NCBI RefSeq assembly: GCF_001517405.1
Contig: NZ_LN907827.1
Coordinates: forward strand, 572,616-636,615
Source: Duffyella gerundensis
GTDB taxonomy: Bacteria > Pseudomonadota > Gammaproteobacteria > Enterobacterales > Enterobacteriaceae
Direction of reading: 5' to 3'
DNA length: 64,000 bases
In this document: in pieces, positions 31,312 through 40,281 of the stretch
Layout of the letters: each line of letters starts with the position of its first letter
Numbering within the stretch: the stretch's first letter is position 1
Position numbers and translations under genes: made by a program
Notes under the pieces: generated by a model
The model's input: the letters and a program-made list of their open reading frames with translations, nothing else
Told to the model about the DNA's origin: nothing
Database searches by the model: none

Positions 31312-34083
31312 ATGAATGCTACTCCAGTAAGCGTCGCGGTCATCGCGGACAAGACGGTGACCAAAGCAGAAGTACTGCGCACCACCAAGACAGGCGCACC
31401 GGTTAAGATCAAAGCCGTTGCCAACGGAAAATACCTGCTCGCCGAGCAACAGAATGGTGTGGCACCGGAGAATATTACCGTTAAGCGCGCTGGCAAAAAT
31501 CTGCTGGTGATGCTGGAAGGCACCGACCTCGATCAGCCGCAGCTGATTATCGAAGGCTTTTTCGATAAGCCAGGCGAACTGGCGGGTATTGCCGAGGATG
31601 GCGAATACCATCCGTTTATCGCCACCGATGGTGAAAGCGATCACGAAGCAGCGGTGCTGGCTGACGGTGAGTCGTCAGCGTTGGCACTCGGCGCGGAAAC
31701 CATGGGCGACAGCCTGTATAACCTCGAGCCAGCGGCCGGTTTTGCCTGGTCACCGGCTCTGCTGGCACTGGGTGGCCTGGCGGCAATCATCGCTGCGACG
31801 GGCCTCGGCTACATGGTTGCAAAAGAGCAGTTCAAAGACAGCGGCGGCGATAAAAGCCGCAGCGGCAGCGGCAGCGGCAGCGGCAGTGAAGGCGCCGATG
31901 GCGGCACTGACAAACCGGCGCAAAAACCGGTCATGAGTGCGGCGATTGATAACATCGGTAGCGTTACCGGACCGATTCCTGCGGGCGGCTCCACCGACGA
32001 TTCGCGCCCTGAGTTTACTGGTCGTGCAACGCCAGGCAATACCATTGAAATCTGGGACGGTTCAACCAAACTCGGCGAAACCAAAGTCAACGACGACGGT
32101 AGCTGGAGCTTTACGCCAGAGAAAGCCTTAACCACCGGAAAGCACAGTATTTATCCGATTGAACGTGATGCAGACGGCAATAAAAGCGAAGCAGGGGAAG
32201 CGATCGATTTCACCCTTGATCTGACCGCACCGGCCAAAGGCAGCATCAGCGACATGATCGATAACGTCGGCAGCAAACGCGGCAGCATCGCCTCCGGTGA
32301 CTCAACCGATGACACCACGCCAACCATGGTCGGCAAAGCAGAACCCGGCTCGACCGTAGAAATTTGGCTGGATGGCAAACGCATTGGTAATGCGCTGGTA
32401 ACGGCGTCAGGCGAGTGGAATTACACTCCGGCAGCCCTGGGCAATGGCAGCCACAGCTTCACCGTTGTGGTGACCGATCCGGCAGGCAACCGATCGCTGC
32501 CTTCTGACCCTTACGTGATCATTGTTGATACCGTGGCGCCGGAAAATCAGGGTATTGGCTACATCAAAGATAACGAGGGCGCGGTAACCGGGCCGATCGG
32601 TGAAGATGGTCGTACCAGCGATGCACGTCCGAGCATTGGCGGCGAAGGCCAGGAGAAGGGCGATATCGTTAAAGTTATCGTTGATGACGAAGTCATCGGC
32701 TCGGTTGTCGTCGGGGATGATGGCAAATGGGAATTCCGTCCGGAGAAACCAATTGGTGAAGGCGAACACCTGATCGAAATCGTGATTACCGATCCGGCGG
32801 GCAATGAGTCAGGCAAAATTGAACCGATTGAAGTGATCGTCGACACGCAGACTCCTGAAAACAACGGCATCGGCTATATCGAGGATCGCAGTGGTGATGA
32901 ACCGAAACGCATTGAAGACGGCGGCTGGCTAAAAGATGTACAGCCGGTGTTCGGCGGTGAAGGTCTGAAAGATGGACAAATCGTTGAAATCATTATCAAT
33001 GATGAAGTAGTGGGATCGGTTGTCGTTGAAAATGGCAAATGGGAGTTTATTCCTGAAGCACCGCTGGATGACGACAAATATATCGTTGAAACCGTCGTAA
33101 AAGACACCACTGGCCGTGAATCTGCTAAATCTGATCCGATTGAAATCAACCTTGATACCGAAGCGCCTGCGCAGCCTGCTATTGGCGGCATTGAAGATAA
33201 CACCGGTGATGAAACCGGCCCTATCGCCGCGGGTGGCACCACCGACGAGACGCGTCCGGTAATCAGCGGCAGCGGTGCCGAAGCGGATACCATTATTCGC
33301 ATCTTTGATAATGAAAAAGAGATTGGTAGCGTAAAAGTAGCCGAGGACGGCACCTGGAGCTTTCAGCCCGCAGAAGGTGATGCGCTTGAGGCAGGCAATC
33401 ACATCATTACCGTGGTCAGTGAAGACCGCGCCGGAAACCAGTCTGAAGCGTCAGAAAGCTGGACCATCATTGTGCAAGGCGATCTACCACTGCCACGCAA
33501 CAGCACGTTCGACGAGGTTCATGACGATATTGCGATGGATATCGGCAACCAGTTACCAGGCAGCCTGATCAATGACAACCAGCCCACCTTTCGTGGTACC
33601 GGCGTAGCGGGTGAAATGGTTTATCTCTATGACGAAGCTGAACTGTTGGCCACCTTCCTTGTTGAGGAGAGTGGCAACTGGGAATACACCCCACCAGAAG
33701 CGCTGGCTGAAGGCGATCATAATTTCCGGGTGGCTTTCGGTGACGACACCCAGCCGCTTACCGCCCGTATTCCGGAAGCCGGTTGGGATATTGAGATCGA
33801 TACAATTGCCCCCTTACCGCCGCTGCGCCCGGATCCTGTTCCCGATACCCTGGCATTGCCGTTTAGTGCCAGCGATCTGTTGAACATCACGCTACCAACC
33901 TTGTTTAGCGATGCCGAACCACTCCCTGGCACCGCGCTGGCAAACACCATGTTGGAGCTGCCGGATATCGATCAACCGGCGGCTGAACAACCGATTGAGG
34001 TAGCGCAAGCGCTCTCTTCCGCGAATGACGAGCAGGCGCGTCTGCTGGCATCGATTTCACCTGACGATCAGCCAATTTATTGA
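31312..34083 (+). CDS. Ig-repeat protein with BapA-type prefix domain
   Basis: The protein has 923 residues. Residues 1-120 resemble the prefix of large BapA-like biofilm adhesins (GVAPENITVKRAGKNLLVML, then EGFFDKPGEL). A hydrophobic segment follows (about 147-169, SPALLALGGLAAIIAATGLG), then a Gly/Ser linker (about 177-199). About six Ig-like domains of roughly 100 residues come next, each starting like DNIGSVTGPI and containing TDDxRPEFTG (starts near 212, 315, 420 and so on). The last 90 residues are a Pro/Leu-rich tail. There is no Sec signal peptide and no obvious type I secretion signal. Surface adhesion or scaffolding is inferred. An OmpA-family gene follows at 65 bases. Confidence 0.8.
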   Translation: MNATPVSVAVIADKTVTKAEVLRTTKTGAPVKIKAVANGKYLLAEQQNGVAPENITVKRAGKNLLVMLEGTDLDQPQLIIEGFFDKPGELAGIAEDGEYHPFIATDGESDHEAAVLADGESSALALGAETMGDSLYNLEPAAGFAWSPALLALGGLAAIIAATGLGYMVAKEQFKDSGGDKSRSGSGSGSGSEGADGGTDKPAQKPVMSAAIDNIGSVTGPIPAGGSTDDSRPEFTGRATPGNTIEIWDGSTKLGETKVNDDGSWSFTPEKALTTGKHSIYPIERDADGNKSEAGEAIDFTLDLTAPAKGSISDMIDNVGSKRGSIASGDSTDDTTPTMVGKAEPGSTVEIWLDGKRIGNALVTASGEWNYTPAALGNGSHSFTVVVTDPAGNRSLPSDPYVIIVDTVAPENQGIGYIKDNEGAVTGPIGEDGRTSDARPSIGGEGQEKGDIVKVIVDDEVIGSVVVGDDGKWEFRPEKPIGEGEHLIEIVITDPAGNESGKIEPIEVIVDTQTPENNGIGYIEDRSGDEPKRIEDGGWLKDVQPVFGGEGLKDGQIVEIIINDEVVGSVVVENGKWEFIPEAPLDDDKYIVETVVKDTTGRESAKSDPIEINLDTEAPAQPAIGGIEDNTGDETGPIAAGGTTDETRPVISGSGAEADTIIRIFDNEKEIGSVKVAEDGTWSFQPAEGDALEAGNHIITVVSEDRAGNQSEASESWTIIVQGDLPLPRNSTFDEVHDDIAMDIGNQLPGSLINDNQPTFRGTGVAGEMVYLYDEAELLATFLVEESGNWEYTPPEALAEGDHNFRVAFGDDTQPLTARIPEAGWDIEIDTIAPLPPLRPDPVPDTLALPFSASDLLNITLPTLFSDAEPLPGTALANTMLELPDIDQPAAEQPIEVAQALSSANDEQARLLASISPDDQPIY

Positions 34084-34110
34084 GAGTGCGAAAGCCCTCA
34101 CCGCAACTTA

Positions 34111-34138
34111 ATTAATCGGATGCCTGGAGAGGCATCCG
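34111..34138 (+). promoter_or_regulatory. Leader element with GGA-loop hairpin before the OmpA-family gene
   Basis: The 13-base string ATTAATCGGATGC (34111-34123) recurs at 35184-35196 before the next Ig gene. Here its right half forms a 9-base perfect hairpin (CGGATGCCT / AGGCATCCG, 34117-34138) with GGAG in the loop, ten bases before the start codon. A second GGAG, the probable ribosome site, follows at once. GGA in a hairpin loop plus GGA in the ribosome site is the arrangement bound by CsrA/RsmA; this role is inference. Confidence 0.55.
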
Positions 34139-34148
34139 TGGAGACGTT

Positions 34149-35018
34149 ATGAAAAAGTTTACTTCTACCCTCTGGCTGGCCTTATTAGCGGCGCCGATGT
34201 TTGCTGTGCAGGCCGCACCGGCTTTTGGCCCTGCCTGGCAAGGCGCGGTCCCGGCCGCGAGCGATCAGACACAAATTATTTATTATCGTCCAGCCGATCT
34301 GATGGGTAACGGCCCGGCGCATATCTATGTCGATGGTGAATATCAGGCCGCGCTGCTGCCCGGTAACTACAGCCGTTTTTGCCTGTCGCCAGGCAGCCAT
34401 TCTCTGGGCAGCTTTGTCCAGGATGCGCCAGGTTATGAAGGCAAACGCGATCAGCCATGGCGTGATGAATTAGGCGCAGGCAAAACCTATTACATTCGTG
34501 CCAGCATTGACGGCAGCGGGCAGCCGCAGGTGGTTGCCCGCACTCAGGCAGAGAGCGAACTGGCTGGCCTGCGTCAGCAGACTCACACGTTGTCACGCGC
34601 CTCTTCGGTGCAGGCGTGTCGTCAGCCTACCGCTGCGCCAATTTACAACGATTATCAAATCTCCAGCGATATTCTGTTCCGCTTTGGCGGCGGTGGCATG
34701 AAGGACATTACCGCTGAAGGGCGCCAGGCAATTTCTCAGTTGGCCGCCCAGCTGAAACAAAGCGGGGAAGCACAGAGCCGCATTGAGGTGATTGGCCACA
34801 CCGATCCTATCGGTAAGCCACAGGCCAACCTGCTGTTGGGTCAACGTCGTGCCGATACGGTGCGCCAGATGCTGATTCAGCAGGGCGTTTCAGCCGGCAA
34901 TATTCTCAGCCAGAGCGTCGGCAGTAGCCAGGCATCCAGCCAGTGCAGCGGCACGCAGGCACAGCGCATCGCCTGTCACAAACCCGATCGCCGTGTGGTC
35001 GTACGCGTAATGCAGTAA
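34149..35018 (+). CDS. OmpA-family outer membrane/periplasmic protein
   Basis: The protein has 289 residues. A Sec signal peptide (MKKFTSTLWLALLAAPMFAVQA, cleaved before APAF) is clear and lacks a lipobox. An N-terminal domain (about 40-130) contains PAHIYVDGEYQAALLPGNYS, like the small beta domains (DUF2846/PEGA type) in adhesin-linked OmpA proteins. The C-terminal OmpA domain (about 170-289) has GHTDPIG and LLLGQRRADTVRQML, whose Asp and Arg bind diaminopimelate in peptidoglycan. It lies between two Ig-repeat genes and probably anchors or stabilises them at the envelope. A strong cUUCGg terminator follows it. Confidence 0.85.
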   Translation: MKKFTSTLWLALLAAPMFAVQAAPAFGPAWQGAVPAASDQTQIIYYRPADLMGNGPAHIYVDGEYQAALLPGNYSRFCLSPGSHSLGSFVQDAPGYEGKRDQPWRDELGAGKTYYIRASIDGSGQPQVVARTQAESELAGLRQQTHTLSRASSVQACRQPTAAPIYNDYQISSDILFRFGGGGMKDITAEGRQAISQLAAQLKQSGEAQSRIEVIGHTDPIGKPQANLLLGQRRADTVRQMLIQQGVSAGNILSQSVGSSQASSQCSGTQAQRIACHKPDRRVVVRVMQ

Positions 35019-35041
35019 CGCAGTACCACTGCCTAACCACC

Positions 35042-35070
35042 AAGCCATATCTTCGGATATGGCTTTTTTT
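35042..35070 (+). terminator. Terminator with cUUCGg tetraloop after the OmpA-family gene
   Basis: AAGCCATAT-CTTCGG-ATATGGCTT is a perfect stem closed by a UUCG tetraloop, followed by seven T bases. It separates the OmpA-family gene from the second Ig-repeat gene, so the latter probably has its own promoter. Confidence 0.92.
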
Positions 35071-35183
35071 ATCGTTTTTTTCTGGTGGGTATTTATAAAG
35101 CAGCAGGGTTTGAGACGGGTCTTGTGGGGAGCAGAGCAGGAATCAACGACAGTAGGCTATGTCCGGGCGAAAGCGAAAAGGAC

Positions 35184-35196
35184 TATTAATCGGATG
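35184..35196 (+). promoter_or_regulatory. Second copy of the shared leader element
   Basis: ATTAATCGGATGC is identical to 34111-34123 and lies 22 bases before the start of the second Ig-repeat gene; the first copy lies 25 bases before its own gene. No matching hairpin forms here, but ATACAAAGGA follows, containing the GGA of the ribosome site. Confidence 0.55.
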
Positions 35197-35218
35197 CAAT
35201 CATACAAAGGAAAGCGAT

Positions 35219-38200
35219 ATGAGTAACCCCTTCAATATCAACCACGGCACCGTATTTCACACCAACGATCCCTTCTGGACCTTACCTCTGGATGGCCAAG
35301 ACGCGGCCAACGGTAGAGTCGAAGTCTATATTAACGGCAAAAAAGTTGATTTTGTCATTGATGAAAACGATAAATACGTTATCGATTTCAACCAGCCGCT
35401 GCCGGAAGGCAAGCACGTCGTAACGGTTATGACCTTCGATCCGGCAGGTAACCCAAGCCCACCGGGTGTTTTCCTGCTGGATGTCGATTATACGCCGCCG
35501 GTTAAGCCTGAAATTCTGCGTGTCGTTGATGATAGCGGTGCCGATCCTTACTACCTGACCTCTGGCGAAGTGACCAAAGATGGCGCGCCAGTACTGACCG
35601 GTAGCGGCGAGCCAGGCACCAAAGTTAAGCTGATGAACGGCACTGAAGAAGTGGGTGAGGTTGAAGTCGACAGCCTCGGACGCTGGCAGTTTACCCCTGA
35701 GCTGAAAGAAGGCACCAATACCTTTACCGTGGTGTCTATCGACAAAGCGGGTAATCAAAGTGAGTCCGATCCGTTCAATATTTACCTGAACGAGAAGCCA
35801 GCCGATGCGCCTGAAGAGATCGCGCGTCAGCCAGTAACTCAGGACACGGCACCAGTGGTTCAGGAAGAAGAGACGCCGGTTGATCCCATCCCTGGGGCAA
35901 TGGCACCTGTGCTTTCCCGCGATGGCGTGCTGACTTTCGATGGTTATCTGGTCGATCCTCAGGATGAGGGCGCCCTCGTTCAAGTGGTTGTCGATGGCGT
36001 GATCTATTCAACCACCATCAAAGATCTTCAATGGTCGCTGGATGCGCTTCAGCTGGAGGATGGTCTGCACGTTGTGGACATTCGTTATACTGACCTGGCG
36101 AAGAACCCAGGCATACCAACACAGTTCCTGTTTGAGGTGGATAAAACGCCGCCAGAGCAGCCTGTTATTCTGCAGGTTTATGATGATGTAAACGGTCGTA
36201 ACCTGTCGCCTATGGGTTCTACCAACGATACTACGCCTACGCTTGTCGGTGTATCTGAACCTCATTCTGTTGTTTATGTTTATCGCGGCGACCGAGAGCT
36301 GGGTTCCGTTGAGGCTGATGCCAATGGCCGCTGGGAATTTGACACCAGCACAGTAAATCTGACGGGAAGCAGTCACCAGTTTAAGGTTAAAGCGCAAGAT
36401 AAATATGAGCGTGAGAGCATTTTCTCAGATACCTTCCCTGTCAACTTTGATATCGCTCCGCCGCAGAAACCTACCATCGGTGGTGCTTCTGATGACGTGG
36501 GTACGCCTACTGAACTGGTCAGCAATTCGCGCACCGATGACGATCGTCCTACCTTCCGTGGTCAGGCCGAGAACGGTAGCCTGGTGACGATTTATGTCAA
36601 TGGTGAGGCGGTTGCCAGCACCTATGCTGATGCAATGACCGGTAACTGGTCACTCGATGCGCCGCTGGAAGCGGGTGAAAACATTGTTACCGTTGTGGCT
36701 AAAGATAGCGCCGGTAATGAAAGTGAAGCCTCTGATGAGTTCGTGCTGACGCTGGCGGAAGATCCAAACCAGCCACTCATCGGCGGCCTGTTTAACAATG
36801 ATGGCGATGTGCCTGTTGCTATTGCCAATGGTGCCGACACCAACGATAAAACCCCGCTGCTGACCGGTGAAGGTGTTGATGGCGATATCATCAAGGTCTT
36901 CCTGGATGGTAACGAGATTGGTTCAACCACGGTAAAAGACGGCGAATGGTCGTTTGAACTCCCTGAAATTGATGGCCTGCAAGATGGTGAGCATGCGCTG
37001 ACCATCACCGTGACCGATGAGTTCGACCAAACTTCTGATTTGTCCGAACCTTTCGTGTTTAATCTGGATACTCAGGCGCCAGATAGCATCGATATCGGTG
37101 CCGGTACGGTGGTTGATGATGAAGGTAACCCGATCGAAGAGGGTGTAAAAACTGGCGATGATAAGCCAACCTTTACCGGTGAAGGCACTGATGGTGATCT
37201 GATCACCATCGTCGATCAGGATAACAACCCAATCGGCTCCGCTATCGTTTCAGAAGGGCGCTGGGAGATCACACCAGAAGAAGGTCTGGACACCGGTGAA
37301 TATGATCTTGGCATCATCGTTACCGATCCGGCGGGCAATGAATCTGAAAAATCAGAAGATCCATTTAAGCTGATCGTCGATACCACGCCGCCGGAAAACC
37401 TGACCGACGTGGTGCTGAAGGACAATACCGGCCCGATTACAGATCCTCTTACTGGCGACCCAGCATTGATCGATGACCCGCGTCCGGAATTTAGTGGCCG
37501 TGGTGAGGCTGGATCCAGCGTCATCATTATTGTTGATGGTGAGGAAGTTGGTACCGTCCAGGTAAACGATGACGGCGAGTGGTCATGGCAGCCTGCAGAC
37601 GATCTGGAAGAAGAGGTAACCCACAGCTTTGTTGCCCAACCGGTTGATGAAGTGGGCAACCGCGGTGAGGCGACGGCACCAATCAACATTATTGTTGATA
37701 CCAGTCCGGTAAGCCTTTCTGCTCTGGTTGTGAGCGATAACGAAGGTATTTATCAGAATGACCTGGTCAGTGGCGACAAAACCGACGATACCACGCCAAC
37801 CTTCTCCGGTAGCGCGACCGATGGTTCAACGGTGTTTATCGTCGATAAATTGACCAATACCATCATCGGCAGCGTGCAGGTGAATAACGGCAGCTGGACA
37901 TTTACGCCAGAGGCACCACTGGACCAGGGCAACTATGAACTGGAAATTTACGCGCAGTCTCCTTACGGGGTACAAAGTGCGAAAACCGAGTTCAACTTCA
38001 CCGTGGATCTGAGCACGCCAGAAGCACCTGCTTTTGGCACCGACTTCGATATCTGGGATGACGTAGGTTCAATTACCGGGAAGATTACCCAGGGCGGCGA
38101 AACCGACGATGTGAGACCAGAATTCAAAGGTACCGCAGAGAAGGATGAGGTGATCTTTATTTACGCTGACGGTGACACTGAGACTGCCATTGCCTCAATC

Positions 38201-39004
38201 AAGGTAGACGAGTCAGGTGAGTGGTCATGGATGCCGGATACCGACTTAGGTGAAGGCGAACACAGCTATCAAGTCGCTATTCGCGACGCGGCGGGAAATA
38301 TGGGTGCTATCAGCGAAGCTATTGAGTTTACTGTCGATGTGCAAGCTCCACTTAACGGCAGAATGGAGGGCATTTGGACCAATATCGGCGGCTCAAATAG
38401 TAGTATTCTTCCAGATCCGGACGGCGAAGGAGAATATATTGCTCAATCCAAAGATAACAGCCCGGTATTCTCCGGCCGAGGTGAAATCGGTACGTTAGTC
38501 ACCATCTACGACAAAGACAACGGAAACGCGGTGGCTTCTGGCTACGTCCAGGATACAGGACGCTGGAGAATTGAAACCATTGAACTGCAGGACGCGACGT
38601 ATAACTTTGCCATTGAGTTCTCCGATGCGGCAGGTAATACCGAGACAATCGATGTTGAGTTTCCAGTTAAGATCGATACTACGCCGCCGGGCCCACCGAT
38701 CACTGCGCCAATCCCGGAAACCCGCGGCCTGTTTGAGATTGATGAGCAAGGTGCAGCACTGTCAGTTAATGACGTCCTGCAGCAGGGTCAACAGGATCTG
38801 TTCATCAACAGCGGCACCACTCAGCTGATGGTTACCGGTAAGTCAGGTGCAGTATTGAACCTGGAAGACCTGACTAACGATCAGAATGAGTGGCAGCAGG
38901 CTAACGGCAGCGTAACGGTAGGCGGCGTGGAATATAACGTCTTCCAGAGCGCGGGCAAGGATGTGGAACTGTTGGTACAGCAGGATCTCAATACCCAGCT
39001 GTAA
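35219..39004 (+). CDS. Large Ig-repeat surface protein with adhesin-type C-terminal domain
   Basis: The protein has 1261 residues from the ATG at 35219, which follows AAAGGA at 7 bases. It consists almost wholly of about eleven to twelve Ig-like domains of 90-105 residues, many opening with DDVG or DNTG and containing TDDxRPEFxG and a WSF/WSW strand, rich in Asp as in calcium-stiffened adhesins. An acidic Pro-rich linker lies near 196-230. The last 80 residues (SVNDVLQQGQQDLFINSGTT to the end, 1182-1261) resemble the C-terminal domain of type I-secreted giant adhesins. There is no signal peptide and no BapA prefix. No secretion genes lie in the window; TolC at 22-24 kb could serve. Confidence 0.8.
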   Translation: MSNPFNINHGTVFHTNDPFWTLPLDGQDAANGRVEVYINGKKVDFVIDENDKYVIDFNQPLPEGKHVVTVMTFDPAGNPSPPGVFLLDVDYTPPVKPEILRVVDDSGADPYYLTSGEVTKDGAPVLTGSGEPGTKVKLMNGTEEVGEVEVDSLGRWQFTPELKEGTNTFTVVSIDKAGNQSESDPFNIYLNEKPADAPEEIARQPVTQDTAPVVQEEETPVDPIPGAMAPVLSRDGVLTFDGYLVDPQDEGALVQVVVDGVIYSTTIKDLQWSLDALQLEDGLHVVDIRYTDLAKNPGIPTQFLFEVDKTPPEQPVILQVYDDVNGRNLSPMGSTNDTTPTLVGVSEPHSVVYVYRGDRELGSVEADANGRWEFDTSTVNLTGSSHQFKVKAQDKYERESIFSDTFPVNFDIAPPQKPTIGGASDDVGTPTELVSNSRTDDDRPTFRGQAENGSLVTIYVNGEAVASTYADAMTGNWSLDAPLEAGENIVTVVAKDSAGNESEASDEFVLTLAEDPNQPLIGGLFNNDGDVPVAIANGADTNDKTPLLTGEGVDGDIIKVFLDGNEIGSTTVKDGEWSFELPEIDGLQDGEHALTITVTDEFDQTSDLSEPFVFNLDTQAPDSIDIGAGTVVDDEGNPIEEGVKTGDDKPTFTGEGTDGDLITIVDQDNNPIGSAIVSEGRWEITPEEGLDTGEYDLGIIVTDPAGNESEKSEDPFKLIVDTTPPENLTDVVLKDNTGPITDPLTGDPALIDDPRPEFSGRGEAGSSVIIIVDGEEVGTVQVNDDGEWSWQPADDLEEEVTHSFVAQPVDEVGNRGEATAPINIIVDTSPVSLSALVVSDNEGIYQNDLVSGDKTDDTTPTFSGSATDGSTVFIVDKLTNTIIGSVQVNNGSWTFTPEAPLDQGNYELEIYAQSPYGVQSAKTEFNFTVDLSTPEAPAFGTDFDIWDDVGSITGKITQGGETDDVRPEFKGTAEKDEVIFIYADGDTETAIASIKVDESGEWSWMPDTDLGEGEHSYQVAIRDAAGNMGAISEAIEFTVDVQAPLNGRMEGIWTNIGGSNSSILPDPDGEGEYIAQSKDNSPVFSGRGEIGTLVTIYDKDNGNAVASGYVQDTGRWRIETIELQDATYNFAIEFSDAAGNTETIDVEFPVKIDTTPPGPPITAPIPETRGLFEIDEQGAALSVNDVLQQGQQDLFINSGTTQLMVTGKSGAVLNLEDLTNDQNEWQQANGSVTVGGVEYNVFQSAGKDVELLVQQDLNTQL

Positions 39005-39023
39005 TCAAATAGTAGTTTGAATC

Positions 39024-39049
39024 AAGGCGGCCAACTGGCCGCCTTTTTT
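39024..39049 (+). terminator. Terminator after the large Ig-repeat gene
   Basis: AAGGCGGCC-AACT-GGCCGCCTT is a perfect stem followed by T bases, 20 bases after the stop codon. Confidence 0.9.
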
Positions 39050-39212
39050 ATTCGCGCTAAATGCGCATCACCGGTATGAACCGACGCGATCTCAGCGCGC
39101 TGCTATGCGCTATGTTGTTGGCATGCAGCACAATACATTTCCCCACGTTAACCTTAAGCAGCACGCAGATACGCCATTGTCGGCGGCAGCGTGCCGTTGT
39201 TATGCGTCAGCC

Positions 39213-39241
39213 AAAAATAAAGGCGACCCGCTGGCCGCCTT
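39213..39241 (-). terminator. Terminator of the mdaB-ygiN operon
   Basis: On the minus strand AAGGCGGCC pairs with GGGTCGCCTT around a short loop (one G-U pair) and is followed by TTATTTTT. It lies about 50 bases beyond the ygiN stop. Between this and the previous terminator (39050-39212) no gene can be supported. Confidence 0.7.
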
Positions 39242-39292
39242 GTTACGCGCTGTTATTGTGATCATGCTGATGAAGCAGGCAAAGCACTGCTA

Positions 39293-39601
39293 TTACGCCG
39301 TCGGCTCCAGCACAAAGATCTTCACCTCAACCACGTCATCTTTAATCAGCGCGCGATGCGCTTCCATGTGCGGCATCTGCTGATGCTGCTCAAGATGACG
39401 CAGGGAATCCCACTTTTCCAGCATATAGATGCTGTCAGGTGAGTTCTGTTTCCACGGCACCTGCGCCTGGTGATCCACCAGCGCATCATACTGGCCGCAG
39501 CCTTCTTCTTTCAACACGGTGGGAATCAGCTGTTTGATGATCTCCAGCACTGCCTGACGACGGCCAGGTTTGACACAGATCTCTGCAACGACTGTCAGCA
39601 T
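39293..39601 (-). CDS. ygiN: Quinol monooxygenase YgiN
   Basis: This 102-residue small ABM-fold protein (MLTVVAEICVKPGRRQAVLE at the start; SPDSIYMLEKWDSLRHLEQH in the middle) is collinear with E. coli YgiN, which oxidises quinols such as menadiol. It lies directly downstream of mdaB, whose product reduces quinones, so the two form a quinone redox pair. The neighbouring order (ygiN, mdaB, then parC) matches E. coli. Confidence 0.9.
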   Translation of the reverse strand: MLTVVAEICVKPGRRQAVLEIIKQLIPTVLKEEGCGQYDALVDHQAQVPWKQNSPDSIYMLEKWDSLRHLEQHQQMPHMEAHRALIKDDVVEVKIFVLEPTA

Positions 39602-39637
39602 AGCGGCATTTCCCGTTTGGCTTGTTAAGGCAGTAAG

Positions 39638-40219
39638 TTAAGCAAAGATTTTGCCTAAGTGCTCGCGATAACGTGCAATATCATTCTCAATCTCAGGCTG
39701 TTTAATCACATCGTTACAGATAAAGGTTGGCAGGCCGCTCATGCCAAGGAACTGATTGGCTTTGTGGAAGTGCAGATAGAGTCCGTCGACGCCAACGCCT
39801 TCGAAAAACTGATCCGGATCGGTAAAGGCTTCGAGTGGCGCATTCCACGTCAGCGACAGCATATATTTTTTGCCCTGCAGCAAGCCGCCGGAACCGTACT
39901 TTTTACTGGCGTCAGCGCGGCTGCGACCATCGCTGGCATACAATGCGCCATGACCTTCAGTAAACACTTCATCGATATATTTTTTCAGGATCCAGGGTTC
40001 GCCCATCCACCAGCCTGGCATTTGATAAATCACCACGTCGGCCGCAAGATATTTTTGCACCTCTTCCGCGATATCATAGCCCTTGTCGATGCCGGTAGTG
40101 ATGACCTGATGGCCATTATCGCGCAGGAAAGCCGCGGCAACGTTAGCCAGCGTATGGTTCAGTTCGCCTTTTGAGTGGGCAAACGCTTTGCCCGCATCAA
40201 GAATCAGGACGTTACTCAT
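39638..40219 (-). CDS. mdaB: NADPH:quinone reductase MdaB
   Basis: This 193-residue flavodoxin-like FAD enzyme reduces quinones by two electrons, avoiding semiquinones. The N-terminal MSNVLILDAGKAFAHSKGEL and the motif MPGWWMGEPWILKKYIDEVF are conserved, and SLTWNAPLEAF follows. It is the first gene of the mdaB-ygiN operon, 36 bases before ygiN. It is divergent from the PheC-like gene, with a CRP-like site in the shared gap. Confidence 0.93.
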   Translation of the reverse strand: MSNVLILDAGKAFAHSKGELNHTLANVAAAFLRDNGHQVITTGIDKGYDIAEEVQKYLAADVVIYQMPGWWMGEPWILKKYIDEVFTEGHGALYASDGRSRADASKKYGSGGLLQGKKYMLSLTWNAPLEAFTDPDQFFEGVGVDGLYLHFHKANQFLGMSGLPTFICNDVIKQPEIENDIARYREHLGKIFA

Positions 40220-40281
40220 AATGGTAGTGCTCCGTTAAACAATAATGTGCGTAGTTTACGCGCGACCGTACCAAAGAAAAA

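Noticed and set aside
39061..39261. A 66-codon open frame after the large Ig-repeat gene
   Set aside because: It overlaps the ygiN-side terminator and has no ribosome site or recognisable sequence.
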